A DNA stretch of 64,000 bases, from the NCBI GenBank assembly GCA_904063045.1, contig CAJFCJ010000060.1, forward strand, positions 1-64,000. The letters are read 5' to 3'. Under the pieces are notes generated by a model. It searched no databases. It was not told the DNA's origin and worked only from the letters and a program-made list of their open reading frames with translations. This document shows, piece by piece, positions 44,101-56,455 of the stretch. This DNA is from Dimorphilus gyrociliatus (taxonomy: Eukaryota > Annelida > Polychaeta > Dinophilidae). The translations under genes were made by a program, and so were the position numbers. Each line of letters starts with the position of its first letter. Within the stretch, counting starts at the first letter, position 1.

Positions 44101-46956
44101 TATTTGATTATGAGTACAAACAAAAGTATTTTCATGATTAGTTAAACTGAAATTAAATGTATTGAGTTTTAATTGAATATTTCCAATTAGGCTATTTTCT
44201 GAACCTAAAACATAATCATTTATTAAAAAAATAGATTTAAAACATTTCAAGTTGTAGGCCAGAATATTTGATTACTTTTAATAGTTTGGCACATGTAATA
44301 TGTCTGTGATATATCATCACAATTAATCTGCATTATCTTCCAATCTGAAGATAATTTTAAAAATTAAAGTCTATTAATCTTGGAAGTAATTTACTTATGA
44401 GGCGTTCTCTTATGTCTATTAATTCATCCTATAAAAGAGGTAGATTGTATGAATCAGTTAAAAATTTCATCATCTAAAACTCAAAAATTATTTACTGTAG
44501 AAAATTCTAAACAATTGCCTTTAAATTTCTTCAGAGTAACCACTTTGTTTTTCAAAAAAGAAAGAGCAACTTCTTTAGATTCATCAGCGGATGTACCCTG
44601 TAAATGCAGAGTATAATATGTATATATCACATGACTCAGGCTGTCCTGTGGACAATTGGAGGTTGACTTAAGAACTAATCCCAAAAACTATCAACTATAT
44701 TGAAAGATTGTGTTAGAATTCAGGAATATTCTTGTAGATGTAGAGTCAAGACCTCACTCATCATGAACAAATGCTATTCAGTCTCTTTAAGTCTACTGCT
44801 GTATATGGTGAATGATAAAATATTTACCATATATATTTGTAAGATATAGCTTGGATAAAATGAAAGAGGAATGTTGGACAATGTTACATTGATTTTCTTT
44901 CCTTTAAAGTCTTTAGTTTTTAAAGCTGTTTGGCAAAGATAAAAGAAATTTTTTCCCCTTTTCAAAAATTAAAAAATGTATACAACCATTATATACTCCA
45001 AAGTTGAATGCAAATTCACCAATTGAACTAAAATAATATGAAAATATTTCTACAGTTGTAGATAAATCTTGAAGGATATTTGTAGTTGGAAAATCAGCCA
45101 AAGTAGAATTTAACTTTTCACAATTGTCTTTCATTTGAGAAAAAGACAATGGCACATTCTGCTTAAAAAATGTATAGCAAACATTGTTAAGTTGAAAAGA
45201 CTTGTTTGCAGAACATGACAATTCTAATTTTTAAATGAAAAATATTCAATACAATAAGTGATGATAGTCTAAATTTGTATTTTACCAAAGTTACTACAAC
45301 CAAGCATAAAATTTGTTATGGAAATTTCTCTGTTGATAGGGAAAAAAACTATTATTCCAATTCTAAATTGCAGTTTGGGCAAATCAACTAACCCTAGACT
45401 CTTTTTAAAAAACCAACAATCAGTAATGTGTTTAGCATCTGGTTTACAGTACAAATAGGCTGATAAGTATGATGAATGTCTAGTGCCACCTCCAATATAC
45501 CATGCATTTTTATAGCCACGACTCTTACAAAAAACACTGTGTTCATGATGATAAACAAAACCAAAATTATCCCATTTTTCATGTAATCTATAGTTTAGAA
45601 CACCATAAATCTCATTAAATTGATTCATAGCAGTCTGTTGAAATTTGTAGTCTAAATCATGAGAAGAAAAAGAAGAGGAAGAGTTAACTGTTGTTTGTTT
45701 TGTTTTGTTTGTTTGTTTACTGTTTTCATTTATTTGCCTCATACAATTTGGCATGAAAATACGATAATCATTTATTTTTTCAGGTAAATAATTACAATTT
45801 AAAAATGTCTTTGATCTATATGAACAAGTCATCATTGATTTTAAATTTAAAGTTTCTTTATAACTTGGAAAAATTGTTTGACAATATTTCACATTTTCAA
45901 CAAGAAATAAATTAATACATAATTGTTTACAAATCAAATTTATATGTCTTTTATTAATAATTTTGAAAATTGGAGGAAAAAGTCCAAATGTTTTTGACAG
46001 AAAGAACACATTCATAAACCTTTGCTTTTCGAAAAGCCTAGAAAATATCTCACTGTCTTTATCACCTTTTATGAACTCTTTTACTTTAAGATCTGTTATT
46101 TTGGAAAAGACAATACAATAGTGTTTTTGTGTCTAAAAAATAATTAATTTCTATTTTATATTTATAAACACAGACCTTCTAGTTCTTTATAACTGCACTG
46201 AATCACTGCTCCTGCAGCTCCTTTTGCCAATTCCTTAGTTATATTGATATCTAATAAAAGATTGCCACTGAATGAAATTATATAAGTAGAATTGTCAGTT
46301 TGTAAAGTATTTTTTGTGAAAAATTGAGACTGTTTGCAAAGATTTTTCCTGTTTTTTGAATTTTTACTAATTGGATAAATATTTTGTCCATTTTTCAAAT
46401 ACAACTCAAAATCATTGTATCCAATTTTAAAGGCAAAAATGTCTATATTTTAATAAGAATATTCAAAATGATTATATTCATTTACTCATTCAGATGTTAA
46501 ATAAAAAAAGAAACTTGTACATGTACTATTTCTTTTATAGCATTTCAAACAAGACCGATAGTTTTCTGTCTTAGGAAGATGTTTACTGAAATAGGGCCAA
46601 AATGGTGGAAAAATCATTTTAACAATCAAAAATTTAATGACTAACATTTTGCAACATTGGCCACCTACTACAACTAAATATCCTTGTATATCATATTTTT
46701 CAAGTGGATAACAAGGGAATACATTGGAATGTAATGAGTCATAGGCAAAATGTTGACATATTATATTACTCTCATAAGTAGTCTTTATTGAATGTGCTGC
46801 CCATTCAGGTCCATTGTTTGAGTCAAAAAATAAATAGCCCTCAATTGAACTATAAGTTTCCAGGTACACTTGAAAATGCAATTTGATGTTTTCTTCAGAA
46901 GCAAAAACTGTTGTTTTTGAATGAAGAAAAAAAGAGACAAATAGATAATTGAACAT
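41185..46956 (-). pseudogene. SRCR / C-type-lectin-like / LDLa / LRR / 7TM receptor (LGR-A), probably decayed
   Basis: Read right to left: signal peptide (from 46956); an SRCR-like segment (EGYLFFDSNNGPEWA, IICQHFAYDS); a clearer SRCR domain near 45330-45620 (GVLNYRLHEKWDNFGFVY, VFCKSRGYKNAWYIGGG, ITDCWF); a lectin-like domain near 45221-44880 (LNNVCYTFF, NCEKLNSTLADF); about six LDLa modules (44130-43900, 43550-43010, 42880-42770; for example CDGKADCPLSEDESNC); LRRs (42640-42130); then seven-helix segments TM1-TM6. LDLa-LRR-7TM is the layout of relaxin/LGR-type receptors; the SRCR and lectin additions are unusual. Introns at 41626-41552 and 41271-41226 are supported by GT-AG ends. A frame change in the lectin region (near 44960) and loss of TM7 after a stop near 41190 suggest a pseudogene. 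Not every exon boundary could be set. Confidence 0.75.
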
Positions 46957-47714
46957 ATCTTGATATATTTTTCATTCGTCTTCTTCCTCCTTTAGCTGCA
47001 AATGATTTCCAATTTGTAAAAGATTTTCTTTTTAATTACTTTAATTAAATGTTATGAAAAAAAAATTTTTCTTTATTTTTTCATGAATAAAAATCATTTA
47101 TTTCAGCAAAATTGAAATATTTTAATAATGAAAAATATTAAATAACATTGAAAAATAATGAAAACAAGAAATTTTCTCTAAATTTCATTAAATGAAAATA
47201 ATTTATTACTTTGTTGAAATTTAAGAAAATATATGAATTCAACCAATAAAAAATCTTTATATTTTCTTCACTTATTAAATGAATTGTTGGTAAAATTCTT
47301 CTGAAGAAATGGATGCAGTTGCTGTTCAGTAATAGGCTAGTCCTTAATGTGGGTTCTCCATTTTCAGGATACCCACTGACGTATATCACTGGGGCTAAAG
47401 CAAGAGTGCAAACCATAGGGTGCACAAACCCTAATCCCAAAACCTAACCCTGTTCTGCTCCCAAACAATTGTCAAAAATCCATTTTTCCTTTCCTCCTTT
47501 GATATATTTTCTTTCTGTTAACTCATGTTCAAACTTTTTTTAGACTGCTAAACACTTGCGTTCAGTAATTCCATAGTTTTTTTCCAAAGCTGTCAACTTC
47601 TTGCTTGCCCATCTTATGATGACTCTGCACATTCCTTTATCTGTTCATGCTCCATTGCTACAGTCCTTTTAATCCATCAGTAGCGTTGATGTTTTCTCAC
47701 TATACTTTGGTATA
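46957..47714. other. 5' flank of the large receptor; no recognised gene
   Basis: Very AT-rich, with a few telomere-like words near 47415-47450. No coding feature is supportable. Confidence 0.4.
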
Positions 47715-48368
47715 AATTCTAAAATTCGGCATTAAAGAAGATATTGGAAAGAAAAGTGTACAGCTAGAACAAGTCTTGGACTACATGACAAATAAGTTGG
47801 ATCAACACTCAGATCAATTAAATTATGCAAAGCAAATTGGCATTGACCCTTCAGTAACAAAAACTGGAAGATATTTTATGGCATGGGTGAATAAACCACT
47901 ACAAACTATTATTAATTTCCTTATTCCTGCAACAGCAATGGGTGCAATTGGAACAATATTGTATTGGATAAAAACAAAACAGATTCACAAAAACATAATG
48001 CAAGGACTACTGAACAGATTTAGAAGGACAAAAGATATCCAATCCATTGAAGAAGGTCAACCCTTGAAGATTGTCAGCAGCAGGAAAGGACAAGTTATTA
48101 TTGCCCTTGTTGAACCATCAGTGGAATTATGCTTTAAGAAGAGGAGAAGTTTGTACACTTATGAACTATAGATAATAGATATGATATTAATGGTACTTAC
48201 AACATGATGCTAGAAGTCTAGTATTACTTTAGAATACAGTTATATTGTTCTTACAAATTGGTTCTATATTCATCTTTATTCAATTCTTCATCTCTTCTAA
48301 GTGGCTGACTCCTAATTCAGTTCCATTTGGACCAGTACTTACCTACAACCCCATAGCAGGAAAGTACA
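47715..48368 (+). mobile_element. duplicate of the element 1 3' end (env tail plus deleted LTR)
   Basis: Nearly identical to 38727-39740 of element 1, with only a handful of substitutions in the env tail (47715-48170). The LTR part begins with TGTACAC at 48152 and ends with GGAAAGTACA at 48368. About 360 bases inside the LTR are missing: sequence matching 39224 jumps to sequence matching about 39588. The env tail frame (47776-48171) is open and carries the membrane helix. It lies just upstream of the large receptor gene. Confidence 0.93.
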
Positions 48369-48965
48369 ATATCATTGATATAAATCTCAATTTCATCACT
48401 ATAAATATCTTTGAATATTTTACTCATGATTCACTGCAAAATCTGTGGAGAGTTTTTAAATCCCATTGCCATTGTGATTAAATGCAAAGGCTGTCCTTTT
48501 CCAATATTTTCTAATAAATAAAATTTACTTATCCAGTTTCACTTTCCCTTATTCATTTTACTTTTTTCCTGTTGGTCTCTTTCATTTGCTTCCTCTTCTT
48601 TCTCAATCTTAATTCTTGTCCTGTTACCTTTATATTTTTTTTCCAAATTCTCAGCTCAATTCTCCAATTGGTGACCAAACCTACTTGTACCTGTCACCAC
48701 ATTCATCCAACAATTTTCTCTTGATTTTCCCACTAATTAAAAAACTCACAATATTTTGGAAGTGTTGCTCCTTTTTTCAAGTGAGTGGAAAAGTGACTGT
48801 TTAATTTGCACCAGACTGACTGTTAAGGAGCTTATTGTTCTTTAGAATGGATACTAGTTTTATCCTAAAGCTATAATATATGATCTCCTGTGAATCAATG
48901 CAGTTTTGAAGAAAGCAAAGTCAAAGAGCTGCAGACATTTCTACAGGAAAATTGATTTTCTCCAC
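48369..48965. other. no recognised gene
   Basis: No feature is supportable between the env-LTR duplicate and the family D LTR. Confidence 0.4.
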
Positions 48966-49702
48966 TGTACTTAGTTGTATTGTAATTGTAGGAATTTCTG
49001 CTTCTTCAGAACAGTATTCGTCTTTCCAATCATTTATCAAATTACCAAAGTACTGGTCCAATTAGAACCTTTCAAGTTCGTCCACAAATAGTCTTAACAA
49101 ATGTAATTTTGGTAGAAATAATTCAACAAAATACCAGTATTTCGTCCGAAGAATATGTATTGAGTAAATGAGTTTCTAGTTCTAAACAAGTAAGTTTAAA
49201 CAACCAGTTAATGGTTAAAGAACTGAACTGACAAGCTGAGGAAATGCATTTCCTTTTATACATTTTCCAAAGCTTGGGTTCAAGTGGTCAAAGGATTACA
49301 AAGTTGAAATCTGACGGTCTCATAATTCTCATGTAACAAAAATATGAAAGACTGTTATATCACACATATAAAATATAATCCTAAGATTAGGGCCACATGC
49401 CAAACATGTGCCACAGCAAGCAGGCCTGTCTCATCAGCATCTGGTGTTTGACCTGCATCTTTTCCATGTTCTTTGTTCCTTTGTTAATTCCCCAAGTAGC
49501 CACCATCTGTTACAGTCAAAGAGTCTATTTCTTACGAAATAGAGTTCTTTCTAAAGTACTAAAAACTAACTCTACAAAATAAAAGTCTTTCTAAAGTTCC
49601 ACCACTATAATTCCTACAAAATATAAGTATTTCTATAGTTGCACCAGTCTAATTGCTATAAAATAGAAGTCTTTCTAATGTACCCTTATATCTAAGTGCA
49701 CA
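48966..49702 (-). mobile_element. LTR, family D, minus orientation, abutting gag of element 2
   Basis: Runs from TGTACTTAG to GTGCACA, 737 bases, and matches the plus-oriented copy at 61064-61700 in reverse complement. It is inverted relative to element 2, so it is not that element's 5' LTR. The element 2 gag frame starts immediately at 49703. No clear target duplication is seen because the other side is not element 2. Confidence 0.88.
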
Positions 49703-51734
49703 AATCCAATATATTAAATTGGCAAAAAGAGCAGAAATTTACTTTAATAATCCAAGGAGAGAAGATGAAAATGAATTCAAGCAATTCAAAAAAAGATTTG
49801 ATAACAATAACAGTTATGCAAATGATAATGACCATAAATTTACACCTTTTTCTCAAAATAGGACCCATCAATACCAAAGATCTGGAAATGAGAGAGGTAC
49901 CTTCAACAGATTAATTCATGCTGAACCTGATCAACCTAATGAAAGAGAAACTTCCAAGGGTACAATGGCAATATTTAATCTTAAAGAGGAGAAAGTTGCA
50001 CATTTCAAGTGCACATCTCAAATAAAAGGAAGAGATGATTTCCAATTTCGTTTGAAGAATCATAATGGAAGAGAAGTGATTGCATTATGTGACACAGGAG
50101 CACTCATGTCATTTATCACTGAAAAAAAAATTAAATTATTGGACCAAAAATGGGTAAAGAAAGAAACCACTTCATTACCATTAATAACTTCAGCTGATGG
50201 AAATGCTTTGAAATCTAAAGGTAAAGCAAAACTTAACAGACAATTTGCTGGAAGAATAATGGAACAAGAATTCTTTATAATGGAAAAATTGGATATGGCA
50301 ATAATTTTGGGATGTGACTTCTTAAGAAAGTCTGGAGCAATAATCAACTTTGCAATTAAACAAGTTTCACTCCCATTCTTTATAAGAAAAGGAGAACCCG
50401 TTAAAACTTTTCTACAAAAAAGACAAAAGGATCAAACACACAAAAGAAACCAAGGGAAACCTAACAAACTAACTGTAGGAATGATTGGACAATATGCTCA
50501 TGAACATGATGACCCATCTGAAGTGTCAGATAGTGTGGATTCAGATATGGATATTACTGAGCCAGATACTGGATATGATACAAGTAATACTTATGGCTCA
50601 AATGAAACTTTGAGTTCTTCTGAAAATTATGATACAGAGATGAGTAATGAACCAGAGCATAACTCAGACTCAGATTTGGATATTGTTAATGGTATAAAGT
50701 CATCTGAAGAAGAAGCCAATAATATTTTTGAGTCTGACAATGATTCAATCATTATTATAGATTCATCTGAAGAAGAAAATGGCAACATAACAGATTCACA
50801 CAATAACTCAGTTATTATCATTAACTCATCTGCTGAAGAAACTGAAACTGAATCTGAAGAATTAATTACAGAAATGGAAATGAAAACACAATACATAGAA
50901 TTAAAGGATGGAATAACTATCAAAGTTGAAAAAGAACAAATGAAAACTCCAGCAACTCCTGAGATAGAAGAATTACTGCTGGAAAGTGTTGAGTTTGAAC
51001 ATATGTCTAATCAAAATATACACCACATTAATTCAAATACAGTAGAAATTGACAACTATTTACATGTGTCCAAAAATAATCCTGACAAAATCAGGGAAGA
51101 ATTGAAAGAAATCATCAAGAATTATGAAGACATTATTGCTACAAATCAAAATGACATTGGCTCACCAGATGTTCCACCAATGGCAATTGAATTATTGGAA
51201 GATGTGAAACCTTTTAAACAAAGACCATACAGATTACCACCCAACAAACAACAGGAATGCAGGGAACAACTTAATGGATTATTAGCAAATGGTTTGATTA
51301 GAGCAAGCAAAAGCCAATGGGCTTCACCAATCGTTTTTGTGAAAAAGAAAGAAGGAACATTCAGAATGTGTGTAGATTACAGAAAACTTAACAAGTATTC
51401 AAAAAAGAATTGTTATCCAATCCCACACCAAGAAGATTTATTTGACAAACTTGGAGGAGGACATAAATACTTTTCCATCTTGGATTTGACAAGTGCATTT
51501 CACCACATCCCTATCAAGGAAGAAGACAAAGAAAAAACTGCTTTCATAACACCATTTGGTCTATTTGAATTTAATCGAATGCCTTTTGGTTTAGCAAATG
51601 CACCCTCACACTTCAGCTATATTATGGCAAATTTTGTCATAAATGGATTAGAAAATTTCTGTATTAACTATATGGATGATATTATTGTTTTTACAAAACA
51701 TTGGAGGAACACTACACAAGTCTACAGAAACTGA
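49703..51734 (+). pseudogene. gag-pol: gag end, protease, acidic linker and start of reverse transcriptase (element 2)
   Basis: The frame enters from the LTR junction without a start codon. The gag remainder is polar and asparagine-rich, with no zinc knuckle seen. An aspartic protease follows with the active-site triad in ALCDTGA (50085-50105) and a later hydrophobic ILGCDFL. Residues encoded by about 50500-50900 form a Ser/Asp/Glu-rich linker holding two SUMO-interacting-motif-like segments (50745-50840). Reverse transcriptase starts near 51200 and has YMDDI at 51669-51683. Just after it, near 51690-51715, a one-base difference in a short A run shifts the frame, and the frame ends at 51734 while the homologous sequence goes on in another frame. 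Confidence 0.9.
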
Positions 51735-54700
51735 TGGAAAGAATCAAAGAAAAGGACTTCAGAATCAAGTTAAGCAAATGTGCATTTCTACAAGAATCAG
51801 TACAATTTCTTGGTCATAGAATTACACAGAATGGTATTGAAACTGATCCAGAAAAGATTCAAAAGATAAAAGATGCTGAATTACCAATGTTTGCAAATAC
51901 TTTACTAAGTTTTGTAGCATTTTGTGGTTATTATAGAAGATTCATCAAGGACTTTGCAAAAATTACAAAACCATTGAGAGAATTATTAAAACTACATCAG
52001 AAGACTGAAAGACTAAAATGGACTACAGAAGCAGAGAAAGCGTATCAGACACTAAAGAAATCAATGACAGAACCACCAATACTTCAACTACCTGATTTTA
52101 GTAAACCATTCTATCTAACAACAGATGCCTCCAATTATGCAGTTGGTGCAGTTTCAGAACAAGAATGGGAAGAAGATGGAAAGAAAATAAGAAAGCCAAT
52201 TTCTTTTGCTTCAAAACTCCTAATCAATACACAACTAAGGTATGCAGCTTATCAAAAAGAAGCTTTTGCAGTCTATTGGGCAGTACAAAAATTCTCCCAT
52301 TACTTGCAGTATAAGAAATTTTTTCTTTACACTGATCACCAAAATTTGGTACAAACATTTGTACAAAACAAATTAAATTCAAGTACTGTTAAATGGGTTG
52401 TGGCACTTATGGATATGGACTTTGAAATAATTTACATACCTGGAAGAACCAACAGAGCAGACTGGATATCCAGAATTGGAGAAACTGATGAAGTTATTGA
52501 TTTCCGAAATTTACTAAAGGAAAGACTAAATGAAGAAAAACAAAATGGCAATACAATTCCACAATTAGCAGAAAGAAAGGATATGCTTAAATGCTTTTAT
52601 ATTGATACAGAAGATTTAGAAGACTTAGCTGATTGTTTGGATGACATTTTAGACAATAATGATGGTTATGATGAAGAAGCAGATGACAAAAAATTACAGA
52701 TCATGAAATTAAAAAATAAACCTGTTGAGATAAACTTCTACACTGAACAAGTTTTGGATGACACCCTAATGAAAATTGTAGAAAAATTGGAAGGAGCAAA
52801 TATTGATGTTGAAATGTTCAAGGAATACAAAAATTTTATTGAACATATGTTTGTCAAAGATGATTTAGTATGGTATCTGAATGGTTGTCAACCATTACTG
52901 GTAATTCCACTACTAACTTTAACAAACCTACTGAACCAAATACATCAACATCAAATATTTGAACACTATGGTGTAGACATAACAATTCATACTTTGGAAC
53001 AAGCTTTCTGGCATCCACAACTTAAGAAAACAATTAAAGACCATATAAAGAATTGCAAATTCTGTGAACAATTAAGAGCACCTGGAAACAAACATCTATT
53101 GGTTGAAACACCCCATCCAACTCTACCAATGCAAAGAATTGCAATGGACATAATGGGACCACTAACAGGACATGAATCTTACAAATACATACTTGTCATT
53201 ATAGATCACATGTCAAGATTTACAAATCTATTTCCATTAAAAACTCAGACAGCTGAAGAAATATCAAAACACTTGTTTTTTAACTACTTTCCAATATTTG
53301 GTATTCCAGAAGAAATTCTCACAGACCAAGGACAGAATTTTCTGGGAGAAATATTTACAGAGATGGTTACATCAATGGGAATAAGGAAAAAAAAAACAAC
53401 AGCATTCCATAGCCAAAGTAATGGAATGGTAGAAAGAAAGAATTTGGAAATTCGCAGAGCACTACATAAACATGTAGTTATGGAACAATTAACAGATTGG
53501 ACAAGACAATTACCAATAATTCAAACATGCTTAAACCAAATTCCAGTGGGAAGCACAGGCAAAACTCCACATGAAATATTATTTGGATTGAAGAATAGGA
53601 ATGTCTTAGATGTGTTAATGGAAGTTCCAAGATTAGAACCAACAACAAAATTTCTATTTGATAGAAAGCATGAAATGGAAGAAATAAGAGCAACTGCATT
53701 GTGCAAATCTGTCATGAAAAAGAAGGGATATAGAGATAGAGTAAACAAAACTATCACAAGAAAACCCCCAACTTACCAAATTGGTGAATGGGTACACATA
53801 AAAAACGAACACATTGGACAAGGAATGAATAGAATAAATACAAGCAAATGGAGTGGACCATACATTGTAACTGCTACTGATACTACAAAATGTCTTTATG
53901 AATTGGAAATATTAAATGGCAAAAGAAAATTCTACCATGCTAGTAGACTAAGATTGGCTAACAAACAACCAACTAGAGTTAACACACTCAAGGTAGAGAA
54001 ACAAGAAAGGAAAGTTGGAACACTTCCTATAAGAGGATCCATTGTTTACACTCTGCTAGCTCTCTGCTTATTAAACTTGGTTCAGGGAAATGCATCAATA
54101 ACAAAAGCAAACATAACTGTGAGAATGCTTCCTTCAGTACAATTCTGTCAAGGGCAACAAGTACATCAGTCATTTGATCTGGCTGATGAACCAATTTGCA
54201 CATTCAAAACTAAACAAATGACCAAAATAATGGCAAATATTTATGAAATTAAAGCTGATAATTTGGCAATACAAGCTGTTAAGTGTTTGGTAAAGAGAAG
54301 AATCAACTTTTACACTCATTACTTCTTTGGAGCAAAGAAACACAGAGTTGAAAAACAAACACTTACCTTAAGTGACAAACAATGCAGAAAAATGTTATTG
54401 TCAAAAAAGACCTTAAATGGACAAAAACTCATTGAAAAAGGAAACCTTCTAATGTACAATGAAAACAAAGGATCAAATTACAAATGGCCAAGAACAACAG
54501 TGGTTGAAGAATTTACAACAATTCTCCAAATTGGCAAAGCTTATTGGCACCCAAGTCAGGATAAGATAACAACCAACTTGGAATATTTAGAGGACTGTTC
54601 TATCAAACATAAATTTTGTAGAACTCTGGATTCCATTATTATTTTCAATCCTCAGAAAGGACAAAATCTCCTTGGTCATGAATCCCCATGGAAAGCAGTA

Positions 54701-56400
54701 TCCTACAATGTAGAGTGCATTAAGCTTGGAGGATATTTTTCATGTCCCAACTATGCAATAATGGATTTACCTTATCAAGATAGATATATCAAAGGATATG
54801 GTGGTCCTGGAACAAGAATTTTAGTACCCCAGAAGGAATACGACTTATTAAGAACTGATCTTACAAATTCAAATTATGCTGACAACAGAATGATGGCAGA
54901 TATCAAATATAAAATCATTTCAAACAAAGAAGTTTCAAGATTGCAGAATTATGATGGAAAGAAATCAACTTTGAGAAAAGCAAATAATACAGAAATACAA
55001 AATATACTAACCTATAATGATTGGTATAGAGATGGTGACAAGACTTATCATATGCTGATCAAAAATCATGTAACACCACTGGTTAGGACCTGGATGGTCA
55101 GAGAAATAATCTCACCTGATATATGGGATATTAACAACAAATACATACTCAAAATGTTGAAAACAACCAAAATAGAACCTGCTAGAATGGCAAAAGCAGA
55201 AGATTTTGAACTCAACAAGAAGAAAATTAGTTTCAATCCATTACCAAGACTGGACACTTGGTACCAAAGTCCAAAAGATAAACAATTTCAAACACATCAA
55301 GCAAATGGAAAATTTACACTTTTGCAAAGAACACCAAAGAAGCATAAAATGGAGGAGAAGAGTATCAGAAAGCATACAAAATTTCACAAAATAGACATAG
55401 CAGATGCTATTCGAACATCTGCTTTATTAAATAACATTGATAAAAATTTCCAAAATTTACAAACAGTTTTCAAACAAGTATCACAACTTCTATGCAAAGA
55501 ATTCATTATGAGAAACAAGATGGTAGCATTACTCACACCATTGGCACCTCAACTACCAACAATACTTGGATCTAAGCATGGAATGCACAGTACATGGCTT
55601 GGTGATCTAACAACCTTAAATACTTGTACAGAATTAAAATCAGTTCAAGTAGTGTGTGATACAACAATTATCACCAAAAATGGATTATGCTCCAAAGAAT
55701 TTCTCATCAAGTATAAAGATCTCTTATTGTCAGTTGATCCAATACTCCATCATGCTTACCACATAACAAAAGAAGATATAAGATATGGAGATTGTGACCA
55801 AACACAACACCTGTTCAAAATTAAGAAAAACCCACTGGACATTGAACACAATCAACATGCAATGTATTCTGGAAAGAAAACATTCATCTATTACACAAAG
55901 AAAGGATGCAGATTTCAAACTGCAGCAGCACAATCAATCAGAATGAAAATAAGCAATGAAATTGAAGAACCAAAATTAGAGGTTGCTAGACTTACTGAGT
56001 TAATACAACTTGTATAAAAGAGGATGTTGGTAAGAAACAATAACAAGTTCAACAAGTTTTAGAATACATTCAAGACACTTTAACAAGACATAAAGAGCAC
56101 ATAAACTTTGCTAATGATTTGGGCATTGATGCTGCTTTGTCTAAAACTGAACATATATTCTCATCATGGGCCAGGACACCTTACAAAACACTCATCAACA
56201 TACTTCTTCCAATAACAATAATCATTGGAATTGGGATTCTGATTTGGTTTCTTTGGAAGAAAGACTGGAAAAGAGTACACTTCACCAAGCTAGCTAAGCT
56301 TTTAGCTAGAAAAGAAAAGTTACCTACAGCCCCAACAGCTGAACCAGAAGAAATACCACTACAAACTTATCCAACATTCAAAAAGGATGGTGACCACTGA
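51701..56400 (+). pseudogene. pol-env: rest of pol fused in frame to env (element 2)
   Basis: One open frame of 1438 codons runs to 56017: end of reverse transcriptase, RNase H (TTDASN, YTDHQN), integrase zinc finger (52935-53060), integrase core with all three acidic residues (MDIMGPL, TDQGQNF, MVERKN), a GPY/F-type module (WSGPY near 53850), then env without a stop or restart. A hydrophobic stretch at about 54040-54090 looks like an internal signal peptide. Env has many conserved cysteines and GGPGTRIL, also present in element 1. A second break near 56005-56030 separates the last part, which includes the membrane helix (56190-56265). The end at 56400 is earlier than in related tails. It is non-functional as it stands. 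Confidence 0.9.
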
Positions 56401-56439
56401 TTGTTTCAAGCCCAAGACCTTTCGTGGAAGCAAGGTCTT

Positions 56440-56451
56440 AAAGGAGTGGGA
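56440..56451 (+). other. polypurine tract of element 2
   Basis: AAAGGAGTGGGA just before the LTR start; the same position and type of tract occurs at 12199-12211 and 61051-61063. Confidence 0.75.
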
Positions 56452-56455
56452 TGTT

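Noticed and set aside
46162-46404. Segment of the large receptor gene that briefly resembled a protease-associated (PA) domain
   Set aside because: Only one short AGAVIQC-like word supports it; left as unassigned sequence within the receptor.
48966-49702. Candidate 5' LTR of gypsy element 2
   Set aside because: It is in the opposite orientation and belongs to family D, whereas the 3' LTR of element 2 is family B.
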